A program made the translations under genes and the position numbers. From Enterococcus haemoperoxidus ATCC BAA-382 (lineage in GTDB: Bacteria > Bacillota > Bacilli > Lactobacillales > Enterococcaceae), in contig NZ_KE136480.1 of the NCBI RefSeq assembly GCF_000407165.1, forward strand, positions 620,001 to 684,000: a DNA stretch of 64,000 nt, in the 5' to 3' direction. The notes beneath the pieces are model-generated. The model worked only from the letters and a program-made list of their open reading frames with translations, searched no databases and was not told the origin of the DNA. Within the stretch, counting starts at the first letter, position 1, and every line of letters starts with the position of its first letter. Positions 47,118 through 55,572 of the stretch are shown here, piece by piece.

Positions 47118-47804
47118 TTATAGACAAAGAACATACCCAATTGTTCGAATCGTTTTTAAATATTGGGGTTCTGATACATTTTTTTCTATTTTTTTCCGAA
47201 TATGAAAAACTATGTTTGCTACACGATACTGCTTATTCGCCACATGTCCGTTCCATAATACTTTGTAGAGTTCTTCATATGTTGCTCTTTGCCCGCATTT
47301 TCCTTTTAAATAACTAACTAACTTGTATTCTAGCGGTGTCAGAGAAATTTCTTGCTCATTTTCTATACAAATCGAAAGGTTGTCACTATTTAACTTCAAA
47401 CGCTCTTCAATCATTTTTGGCACACTTGCTTCTTTTGTCTTCGTTTGGAGCATATTAGATAGAATTAGTTGAAATTCATTAGGTGGTGTGTGTTGGTCAA
47501 AAACAATTGTTGCTCCTAATTCTAGATATATGAAACGTTCAATTGGCGTACTATCTGTCACTAATAAAAAAATCAGCGGATAAGTATTACTTTTTTCTTT
47601 TAAAAGTAATTCACAAATCTGACCTACTCTCTCACCATTGGGCTTCACTGCACAATCAATAATGATTGCCTCCAATACTGGATAATTACTTCTGTCACTT
47701 TCCTGTTCCAGTGAAAAAAGATTGTAGCCTTTTTCTTTCAGGACATCTATATAAGAAGAAGATGGGTTTTCTAGTGGATATAATCCGATGTTAACCATAT
47801 ACAT
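47118..47804 (-). CDS. Winged-helix transcriptional regulator of WxL locus 2
   Basis: 228 aa. The C-terminal OmpR-type domain shows LTPLEYKLVSYLKGKCGQR, YRVANIVFHIRKKIEKN and IRTIGYVLCL. The N-terminal half is receiver-like with an Asp in AIIIDCAVK, but no partner kinase is near. AAGGAGG precedes the ATGs at 47804 and 47798; the former is taken. It heads locus 2 and lies just outside the left inverted repeat of the recombinase element, whose inner edge carries a TATAAT facing this gene. Confidence 0.8.
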   Translation of the reverse strand: MYMVNIGLYPLENPSSSYIDVLKEKGYNLFSLEQESDRSNYPVLEAIIIDCAVKPNGERVGQICELLLKEKSNTYPLIFLLVTDSTPIERFIYLELGATIVFDQHTPPNEFQLILSNMLQTKTKEASVPKMIEERLKLNSDNLSICIENEQEISLTPLEYKLVSYLKGKCGQRATYEELYKVLWNGHVANKQYRVANIVFHIRKKIEKNVSEPQYLKTIRTIGYVLCL

Positions 47805-47880
47805 TCTTCCTCCTTTCATCTTTGATATTTTTTTGCTATACTACGAGGTAGAAAAATGATTGAATTTCCCTGATTTATTT

Positions 47881-47901
47881 TTTCTCAGAATTAGTGATTA
47901 T
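47881..47901. repeat. Perfect inverted repeat, left end of the recombinase element
   Basis: A 21-nt sequence, TTTCTCAGAATTAGTGATTA plus T, that is the exact reverse complement of 49300-49320. With the other copy it encloses the tyrosine recombinase gene, 1440 bp end to end. Confidence 0.92.
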
Positions 47902-47967
47902 AAGAAGAAATGTTCTAGTCGTTATAACACGCTGTTTTTTTAGCTGTGATGACGCTTTTTTTGACGG

Positions 47968-49083
47968 TTATTCTTCTAAATTCAGTTCGGCATCCAGAAT
48001 AGAAATGGCCTTTTCTCTAGTTTCCCATAAAGAACTGGCATACGTATCTAAGGTCAGCTTGATCGATTGATGGCCTAGTAAACGGCTTAAGGTGGCAATA
48101 TCGCTCCCATTTTCAATGCATCGTGTCGCAAAGGTATGCCGTAAGGCGTGGAAATGGATCGGCTCTATGTCAGCTTTGGCAAGGGTCTTTTTAAACCAAT
48201 AATTGATCAGTCTAGGTTCTGCGTATGAGTGTTTATAGTTGATCACATAGGTACTGACCGCCTCCGCTTTTTTCTTTGTTAAGTAAGTAAGTAAATTTTG
48301 GGCAATCGGTATTTTCCGCACCGAGCTTTTTGATTTGGGCAGATCAAATACAATCTCTGTCTTGGTTGTTTTCCCTGGCACAGACACTCTCTGGATTGTG
48401 CGGACCACTTGGATCGTTTTGCTTTCTAAATTGATATCGGACCACGTTAAAGCCCCGATTTCACCAATTCGCATGCCGGTGTACAACGCGATAATGATCG
48501 GTGAGCACCCTGGCTCTTTCAGGGCAGCTTTTTCTAATATTCGTTGTTGTTCCCGAGTTAAAATGGCGATATCTTTTTTCCGGATCGCTGGCAGGACAAT
48601 GCCGTCACACGGGTTTTCTGGAATGGCTTTTTCAAAGTAGGCTTTATTCATGGCACTTTTAAAGATCGTCAAGACATTATGGATCGTGGTCAGACTTAAT
48701 TCTTTATCCGATAAAAGAAGCATTAATGCCGTGATGTCTTTTTTCTCAATATGAAGTAATTTTTTCTTTCCTATATAAGGCAAGATATGTTTGCGCATTT
48801 TTGTTTGATACGACGCATAGGTCGACTGTTTGATTTGACGAACGATTAAGTGATCCAACCAGTACACGAGCCATTCCTCTACTGTCCCTTGAAATTGGGT
48901 CGTAAGCTGCTTTGAAAATGTCTGGCGTGCTTTTTGACGTTCTAAGGTTTGTTTGACCTCCCTATATTTTTGACCGTAAATGTAGCCGTAGAGCAGTTTT
49001 CCTTGTTCATTTCGCCCTTTTCGGTAGCGCCCTTCCCAGCGGCCATCTTTTCGCTTATAAATATTTTCGCCTTTTTTAGTTAT
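47968..49083 (-). CDS. Tyrosine recombinase / phage-type integrase
   Basis: 371 aa if started at the ATA codon 49083-49081. Domains: N-terminal AP2-like region (KGENIYKRKDGRWEGRYRKG), a SAM-like core-binding domain (about 60-150) and a catalytic domain with Arg in LYTGMRIGEIGALTW, HALRHTFATRC, LLGHQSIKLTL and the nucleophile Tyr in TLDTYASS. It resembles Tn916/phage integrases. AAGGAGG lies 8 nt before ATA-ACT-AAA; no ATG, GTG or TTG is at a proper distance. A GTG at 49131 gives a 387-aa form but has no ribosome binding site. No excisionase or other mobile genes adjoin it. Confidence 0.9.
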   Translation of the reverse strand: MTKKGENIYKRKDGRWEGRYRKGRNEQGKLLYGYIYGQKYREVKQTLERQKARQTFSKQLTTQFQGTVEEWLVYWLDHLIVRQIKQSTYASYQTKMRKHILPYIGKKKLLHIEKKDITALMLLLSDKELSLTTIHNVLTIFKSAMNKAYFEKAIPENPCDGIVLPAIRKKDIAILTREQQRILEKAALKEPGCSPIIIALYTGMRIGEIGALTWSDINLESKTIQVVRTIQRVSVPGKTTKTEIVFDLPKSKSSVRKIPIAQNLLTYLTKKKAEAVSTYVINYKHSYAEPRLINYWFKKTLAKADIEPIHFHALRHTFATRCIENGSDIATLSRLLGHQSIKLTLDTYASSLWETREKAISILDAELNLEE

Positions 49084-49219
49084 CGTAAGTTCCTCCTTCG
49101 TTTGACGAGAGAATTGACGGCTAGAAATCACAAAAAACCGTTTTTTTCATATTTTTTTCATTTTTACCCAATAATAAAACGATAAAAATTAAAGAACTTT
49201 TGTTTTTTTGTTATAGACT

Positions 49220-49250
49220 TTTCGTTTTCTTTGTATTAGAATAGAATTTA
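49220..49250 (-). promoter_or_regulatory. Probable promoter of the recombinase gene
   Basis: On the minus strand TTGTTC is followed by a 17-nt spacer (GTTAAATTCTATTCTAA) and TACAAA, inside the inverted-repeat-bounded segment and about 140 nt before the ribosome binding site. Confidence 0.4.
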
Positions 49251-49275
49251 ACGAACAAAATCGTTTATTTATAAC

Positions 49276-49338
49276 AAAAAGAACTAAATTTTCTTTCTCA
49301 TAATCACTAATTCTGAGAAAGAAAATTTAGTTCTTTTT
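49276..49338. terminator. Long bidirectional hairpin overlapping the right inverted repeat
   Basis: A 25-bp perfect stem (49276-49300 with 49314-49338) encloses a 13-nt loop, with T-rich tracts beyond both arms. The 21-nt recombinase repeat (49300-49320) spans the loop and the base of the right arm. Confidence 0.85.
49300..49320. repeat. Perfect inverted repeat, right end of the recombinase element
   Basis: Exact 21-nt complement of 47881-47901; the next base on each side differs, so the identity ends sharply. Confidence 0.92.
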
Positions 49339-49552
49339 TGTCATCTTTTTATTTATAAATAGATTATACTAAAAGAAAAACGATAGAGCGTCTCGTTGAA
49401 GCGCTTACATTTCTCGTTGATGTTTTTTATTAAAGAACTAGATAAAAACATAGTAATAACCAGACTCTTCAAAAAAACAATAAATACCATAGAACCTAAT
49501 GCTATGTAAAATACATCCCTTTACACTCTATTCACAATAAAAAATGATTGTC

Positions 49553-49607
49553 ATTAAAAAATACTCAGTTGATAAAGTTAGCTAAAGCAGCTTTATCAAC
49601 TGAGTAT
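49553..49607 (-). terminator. Terminator of the adhesin gene
   Basis: A 17-bp stem ATACTCAGTTGATAAAG with its complement and a T-run (TATTTTTTAA) on the minus strand, 20 nt past the adhesin stop codon. Confidence 0.88.
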
Positions 49608-49626
49608 CAATTTTTCTTTAAATATT

Positions 49627-52600
49627 CTATTGCTCTTTTTTACGTTTACGAATGATAACCATTGCTACTTCAGCTAACAGAATAGCGCCAATCATTATCA
49701 AGCTAGTGCTAACTTTTTCACCTAGGCTAGCTAAATAGCCTTTTTGAGGTGGGGTAATAGCTGGTGAAACATCTGATGGAATATTGACTTGTGTCGCTTT
49801 ATTCGTCACGTTTAAAGACAATAGTTTAGGTTCGTTTTTTGCAGATGACTCAATAGTAAAAGTAACTTTTTCTTGTGATAATTGATAGCCATTTGGGGCT
49901 TTTTGCTCTACAAAGTAATAAGAACCCGGCGCCAATTTATTCACATGAATTTGGCCTTTTTCATCTGTCACTAAATTTTCCTCAACCATCATTCCAGACT
50001 GCTGATAAAGATTAAATGCTGCACCACTTAACGCTTTTCTAGTCATCTCATCTGTCTTATTCAATTGAACAGAGCCTTGATAATTGACATAATCTCCTAA
50101 ATCAAGGATAAGCGATTCTGGTTTTCCCATTGTTTCCTTGATAGTAAATGTCTTAGGTGCTGAATTCAGGAGGTAGCCCGATGGGGCCTTCACTTCCACT
50201 AATGTGTATGTCCCACCTTTTAAACCTTTAGCAAAAATCTCACCATCAACTCCAGAAATAAGCCTTGTAATAGCATTATCCTCTTTGTCATAAGCATTGA
50301 CAACTTTGCCATTTTCATCGTGAATTTCAAATTCTGCTCCAGCTAAAGGCTCCGAGACTAGTTCTCCTTTAGCAACCTTTCGTGCTTTGATTCCTACTTC
50401 ATAATTTACAATTGATACTTCTTCCACAGGAGGTGTTGTCTCTTCACCTGCTTTTACCGTAAAGTAGATTGGCTGTTTATTGATTACATAGCCGTGTGGT
50501 GCTTCGATTTCAATGATTTTATAGTAGCCAGGACCTAATTTATCAATGTCCAGATGACCATCTTCCCCTGCCTCGATATACTCTTTTCCATCGATTTGTA
50601 CAAGTTCTTCCGATGAGCCTTTCGCTCTATAAACAGCAAATTTTGCTCCAGCTATCGGTCGACTTCCTTCACCAACTTTCGTTAAACCTACTTTTCCTTT
50701 AAAATTCTGGAATGCGCCCAAATCAATTTGTGTAGGTTTCCCTTCATGTGATTGTGCTACGTTAAACAGAATCGGATACTCATTTTTAACATAGTCTTGT
50801 CCATTCTCATCAACAGGCGCTTTTGTTTCAACCAAATAGTAACTTCCTGGTGCTAAACCATCGTATTGAATGAGTCCATCACGATCAGATGTCAAGTTTG
50901 CCACTACTAACTGTCCGTCTGTTTTATACACAGAAAATTCTGCCCCAGCCAAGGGATTCCAATGACTATCCACCTTTTTAATTTTGAACGATCCTTGGTA
51001 GTTTGTCATTTCAGCTTGAACTGCCTTTGGTTTTCCAACGGTATTGGGTTCAATTACTACTTTGACTTTTTCAGTGTTCAATAGATATTCTACATTCGGG
51101 CCAACGCTCACTTCTTTAAAGTAATACGTTCCTGGAGCGATATCTTCGAGTAATAATTTCCCATCAACGTTCGTTGTGCCTGTTTGAACAACTTTTCCTG
51201 TTGTATCTTCTAAAGCAAATTCGACCCCCGCTAATAACTTATTGCCACTGGCTGTTTTGCCATACTTAGTTATTTCTGCAGAACCCTTATAATTGATGAA
51301 ATCAGCAGATAATTCAATTGTTTCTAATGGCTTATCTGATTTTTCAGGTACTACGATATTCTCGATGGCTTCTTTATTTAATAAAAAACCATTTGGAGAT
51401 GATAATTCTTTTATTACGTACTCTCCAGGTCCGACATCTGTAAATATCACTTTTCCATCTGCCGCGGAGTTTACTTTTTTAATAGGGGTTGTCACATTAT
51501 TTTTATTAAACAATCCGAATTCAGCTCCAGCTACAGGAACTCCATGCTGATCTTTTTTAATAAAACTAATCGCAGACTGGTAATTAATAAATGCATCATG
51601 CATTCCAACTTGAACAAGTTGGTGATCACTATTTTCCACTATTTCAAAAGGAATCGCATTCGTGTTGAGAATATACCCTGTCGGTGCTTTCGTTTCAGTC
51701 AAACGATATTTGCCAACAACTAATCCTAGAATAATTAAACGACCAGTCTTATCCGTTACTAACGCTTGGTTCACAGGTTTAGTAACCCATGTATCAGTAA
51801 GGCTGTTATAGACTTCTAATTTAAATTGTGCACCTACTAACAGTTGTCCTTTTTCGCCTTGTTTTTTTAATTCAACTTTTCCAAGAGGATTTTGGATAAC
51901 TAGTGGTGTTCCATTTGTTGTAGATTCATTGATTTCGACATCTTTGCCATCAACCAAGCTTTGATCGATTGTGTAACCTAATTCAGTTAATGCTCCTGTC
52001 TCTTTCAAAATGTAGTGTCCATAAGGTAGATTACCGAAAGTTATCAAACCGTTGATACCAACGGTGCCGGAACGTAAAATTTGTGTTTGGTTTTTATCCC
52101 AAAGTTCAAAAGTTGCTCCTTCCGGAAGTACTTGACCTAATGCACCAACTTTTTTAATAATCAATTGACCACGTTCACCAGAGCTAGAGCCGCCACCTTC
52201 AATAATTGTGACGTTCGTGTGTCCTTCTCCTTCTTCATCGATTTCAGTTTTCCCATCACTTGTAATATGAATATCATTTGAAACTGTTCCTGTCGTTCCC
52301 TCTAAGAAAATCATTGTCTTATATTCCATGATCAATGGGCTCTCTATTTGTTGGTATTCACCGATAAATTTAAGGATCATCTTTTGTTGCCCAGTTGTAT
52401 TATCTGTTGTTGACTCTACTGTGTAGTCAGTATCTTTCACTAATTCTTTGGTTCTATCAATAGCAATATTTCCCTCACTATCTACTTTCGTTCCAAAAAT
52501 ATGCAATGTATCAATATTAATAGATTGATTAGGTGATGGTGTATCTTCTACTGTTACATCATAAAGTGTTGATTGACTGCCGTTTAGTGTAACAGACCAG

Positions 52601-55416
52601 TCAACGTAGCCATCTTTATCCTGTTTACCACTTTTACTTGTAAATTCACCACCGTGATTCACAGATACTTCACCATGTAATGAGTGATCTTCATATTTGT
52701 CATTACTAAACACAGCATCATTATCATATTGTTGATTGATTAAAAACGGACCGCCAACTTCTGTTCTAAATTCAACAAGATACGTTCCCGAATCATTATC
52801 GGGGAAATCAACGATCAACATTTCCCGGTTAAGAACGTCTGGCTGCTGAATACCAAATTCTTCATATTCTTGTGGGGTTAATTCATTTCCTTTTATGATA
52901 GAACCATCATTATCTACTGTATAATGATAAATCTTGATAGAATTCCAAATATATTTTTCAAGAGGTGAAATTAAATCTGACAGTTTGGCATTCTCTAAGT
53001 CTTTATCACTATAGTTCACAGCGAGTGACCACGTAATTTCCTTTTTCACAGCATTGTAAGAACCAGATTTCGACCCGTTGTATTTCGTTGGTTCATTTGG
53101 TTTGAATTCTGCAAAATCGTCATTGGTGATTAAATCACCTGCGTCCGTCTCCCATTCTACTGTAGCATCATTTCTAAATTTTTTGTTTGGATCATCTTCT
53201 GGAATTGCTTCTGGATCGTAATTTGTTGTATACGTAATTTTAAATGAATGATCCGTTTTCACATAGCTTCCAATAAACACAATGTCAAATTGACTTGTTG
53301 TTTGATTATAATCTAATGTATAGTCCGTTCCTAAAATTAATGCTTTATTTGTTTCATTATCATGTATATTGACCGTTTCTGGTTTAAGTGTCAGTCCCTC
53401 ACTCAACACATCTTTCAGTTTCCAATTGTTCATGCTGTAATTATTTTTATTGATATCAATCGACCAAGCCACTGTATGGTTGGTGTAATCCATTGCACCA
53501 CGTTTTTTTATGATATTTTGAGGCGTCAAATTCCCTGATTCCCCGTCATTTTCACCATTTTCTGTAACCACATCATTTTTGATGACTGTATTTTCATCAA
53601 GAATCCCATCATATCCCGTTGTATAATCGATATCTACTGCTGTTTTAAGCTCACCGATAAATTTAATTTCAAAGCCATTACCAGCTGAACTATCTAAAGT
53701 ATAATCTACCCCTTCAACCAATTGACGTCCTCTAACAAGATTACCGCTTTGGTCAGAGACCATTTCATACAAATCAACAGAACCATCCACTAAAAACATA
53801 TGACTATCTTGAAACGTATCTTTAATTGAACCGTTGGAAATGACTTTTTCGCCATAATTATATCGGATAACCCAATTAAATTCTTGCTTAATCGGGTCAT
53901 AATTCCCCTTAAACTTACCAATTTTTTTCCCATATTGAGCTGAAACAGTAGCTTCAGTTGTGGCTTCTTCTAACCCTTTTGCCGTAAGAGCTGCATGGTT
54001 TTTGAATGAAATAAAGCCACCATCATTCGGCTTAAAGTCTTCGTTGATAGACGTTGTATATTCTAGACGATAGGCGTTGCTTGTCAACCCTTTAAAAGAA
54101 ACTGTTCCATTTGAATCAACTGTATATGTCGATGGATCAGCAACTCTTTGCGATCCTTCAACCACTTGGCCATCAAAATCAACATCTACTTGGTAAACCT
54201 TAACACTTTCATAAGTCGTTCCTGTCGGAAAAGTTTCAATAACTGTTGCATTTTCCAATGGATCTAACGCTTTGTTTACATCAACATCCCAAATAATTTT
54301 ACTTGGATTCAGTTCTTTATCAAAATGACCCTTTTTATCAATATTATCTCCTGTATAATTAGGCTTGATCACGATAGATCCACCTAAATCTTCATGTCCA
54401 GGAGGAACAATCACGATTTCTCCAGGCCCATCAATATTATCTTTATCAAAATCACCACTAAAGTGAAATTTTCCTACAATATCAGAAGCATTCTTAACTT
54501 CTTCAGTAAAAATAATTTTGATACTGCCATCCGTGTTGATTAATACATTTGCATACTGATTACCCTCTTTATCCGATAATGGGAAAACTTGGTTTTGGGT
54601 AACTTTTATAGAATTAGGCATTTGAAACTCATAATAATCTCCTGCTACCATCTGAGCACGTATCTCTTCATTCAGCTCAAATTCAAAAGCAAATTTAACA
54701 TGATCATTAATTGTCGGTTCACTTACTGGGTTACCATCCTTATCTGCGAATGTTAACGACATTTTTGTCAGAAAATCATCCGTTAATCCTGCTTGTTTGT
54801 ATAACTCTTTAATATCAATAGCTGCTCTGCGTTTTGCAATTTGTCCTGAATTGCTTGATGATGTTTCATTTGTTTCCTGACTTTCAGCTGTTGTTGATTC
54901 TGAAGTAGTTTGGATTGGCAGTTGTTGTGTTTCTGTAGATGTTGATGATTCTTCTACTGATTCCAGCATTTGCCAATTTTCTGGAAAAGGAACCGTTTGT
55001 TCTTGATTTCCTAAGCGAACAGTAACATGATTTTCGAGGGCTTGCTCTGTTACTTTTCCTGCTATATCTATGAGTAGCTCACTATCCGTATTTTCATTGA
55101 TACTTAAATGAACTTGATTACCTGTAACTTGATACGTTCCATGACTTACTTGTTGCGTATCTTTCAATTCTTTTATGCCAGTATCGGTTGCTGTATAAGC
55201 AGGCGATAGCTGAATAACTGCTTGTTTTTGATTTGTTGTTTTTACAGTTAATTTTAATTGAATCGTTGCTTGCTGCTTTTGACTGTTTTGATCAAACATC
55301 GCTTCTGCTATAGTAATTTCATCATCACTAAGTAAAGTTTCTGCAATTGCAATCTGCGGTACTATAACTTGCGCTAAAAGTAAAAACGTTAAAAATACAT
55401 GAATGATTTTTTTCAT
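49627..55416 (-). CDS. Giant Cna/SpaA-type surface adhesin with degenerate sorting signal
   Basis: 1929 aa. A signal peptide (residues 1-27) precedes a Ser/Thr-rich spacer, a collagen-adhesin-like domain (FEFELNEEIRAQMVAGDYYEF) and five Cna-type thioester/isopeptide binding modules (for example FNWVIRYNYGEKV, WSIDINKNNYSMNNW, VDWSVTLNGSQSTLYDV). Eight SpaA/CnaB repeats follow, each with LAGAEF and a later L-x-E-x-x-A-P motif. The C-terminus has a hydrophobic helix and KRKKEQ, but the expected LPxTG reads LASLG (residues 1895-1899). The start at 55416 has AAGGAGA upstream. The Mga-type gene 156 nt upstream probably controls it. Confidence 0.9.
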   Translation of the reverse strand: MKKIIHVFLTFLLLAQVIVPQIAIAETLLSDDEITIAEAMFDQNSQKQQATIQLKLTVKTTNQKQAVIQLSPAYTATDTGIKELKDTQQVSHGTYQVTGNQVHLSINENTDSELLIDIAGKVTEQALENHVTVRLGNQEQTVPFPENWQMLESVEESSTSTETQQLPIQTTSESTTAESQETNETSSSNSGQIAKRRAAIDIKELYKQAGLTDDFLTKMSLTFADKDGNPVSEPTINDHVKFAFEFELNEEIRAQMVAGDYYEFQMPNSIKVTQNQVFPLSDKEGNQYANVLINTDGSIKIIFTEEVKNASDIVGKFHFSGDFDKDNIDGPGEIVIVPPGHEDLGGSIVIKPNYTGDNIDKKGHFDKELNPSKIIWDVDVNKALDPLENATVIETFPTGTTYESVKVYQVDVDFDGQVVEGSQRVADPSTYTVDSNGTVSFKGLTSNAYRLEYTTSINEDFKPNDGGFISFKNHAALTAKGLEEATTEATVSAQYGKKIGKFKGNYDPIKQEFNWVIRYNYGEKVISNGSIKDTFQDSHMFLVDGSVDLYEMVSDQSGNLVRGRQLVEGVDYTLDSSAGNGFEIKFIGELKTAVDIDYTTGYDGILDENTVIKNDVVTENGENDGESGNLTPQNIIKKRGAMDYTNHTVAWSIDINKNNYSMNNWKLKDVLSEGLTLKPETVNIHDNETNKALILGTDYTLDYNQTTSQFDIVFIGSYVKTDHSFKITYTTNYDPEAIPEDDPNKKFRNDATVEWETDAGDLITNDDFAEFKPNEPTKYNGSKSGSYNAVKKEITWSLAVNYSDKDLENAKLSDLISPLEKYIWNSIKIYHYTVDNDGSIIKGNELTPQEYEEFGIQQPDVLNREMLIVDFPDNDSGTYLVEFRTEVGGPFLINQQYDNDAVFSNDKYEDHSLHGEVSVNHGGEFTSKSGKQDKDGYVDWSVTLNGSQSTLYDVTVEDTPSPNQSINIDTLHIFGTKVDSEGNIAIDRTKELVKDTDYTVESTTDNTTGQQKMILKFIGEYQQIESPLIMEYKTMIFLEGTTGTVSNDIHITSDGKTEIDEEGEGHTNVTIIEGGGSSSGERGQLIIKKVGALGQVLPEGATFELWDKNQTQILRSGTVGINGLITFGNLPYGHYILKETGALTELGYTIDQSLVDGKDVEINESTTNGTPLVIQNPLGKVELKKQGEKGQLLVGAQFKLEVYNSLTDTWVTKPVNQALVTDKTGRLIILGLVVGKYRLTETKAPTGYILNTNAIPFEIVENSDHQLVQVGMHDAFINYQSAISFIKKDQHGVPVAGAEFGLFNKNNVTTPIKKVNSAADGKVIFTDVGPGEYVIKELSSPNGFLLNKEAIENIVVPEKSDKPLETIELSADFINYKGSAEITKYGKTASGNKLLAGVEFALEDTTGKVVQTGTTNVDGKLLLEDIAPGTYYFKEVSVGPNVEYLLNTEKVKVVIEPNTVGKPKAVQAEMTNYQGSFKIKKVDSHWNPLAGAEFSVYKTDGQLVVANLTSDRDGLIQYDGLAPGSYYLVETKAPVDENGQDYVKNEYPILFNVAQSHEGKPTQIDLGAFQNFKGKVGLTKVGEGSRPIAGAKFAVYRAKGSSEELVQIDGKEYIEAGEDGHLDIDKLGPGYYKIIEIEAPHGYVINKQPIYFTVKAGEETTPPVEEVSIVNYEVGIKARKVAKGELVSEPLAGAEFEIHDENGKVVNAYDKEDNAITRLISGVDGEIFAKGLKGGTYTLVEVKAPSGYLLNSAPKTFTIKETMGKPESLILDLGDYVNYQGSVQLNKTDEMTRKALSGAAFNLYQQSGMMVEENLVTDEKGQIHVNKLAPGSYYFVEQKAPNGYQLSQEKVTFTIESSAKNEPKLLSLNVTNKATQVNIPSDVSPAITPPQKGYLASLGEKVSTSLIMIGAILLAEVAMVIIRKRKKEQ

Positions 55417-55490
55417 ATTAATCTCCTTCACCGTTCCTAATAAATTACTTGAATTCTTTATTTTTGACATAATTCTATTGTGAAAAAAGA

Positions 55491-55521
55491 ATAACACGGG
55501 GAAGCGATTACAAAACGTCAA
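55491..55521 (-). promoter_or_regulatory. Candidate promoter of the adhesin gene
   Basis: On the minus strand TTGACG and TGTTAT are 19 nt apart, longer than the usual 17, with A/T tracts upstream. A promoter that needs an activator such as the adjacent Mga-type protein would fit. Confidence 0.4.
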
Positions 55522-55572
55522 TTTTTTGATTTTTTTTTACTGTTTTTTGATTTTTTGATATAAATATCATTT

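Larger units (their letters stand above)
49132..49626. other. Intergenic region between recombinase and adhesin
   Basis: 495 nt holding the recombinase promoter, the right inverted repeat inside a long hairpin, and the adhesin terminator. Confidence 0.75.

Noticed and set aside
47840-48000. attL/attR of an integrated phage or ICE
   Set aside because: No other phage or conjugation genes lie near, and the repeats around the recombinase are inverted rather than direct.
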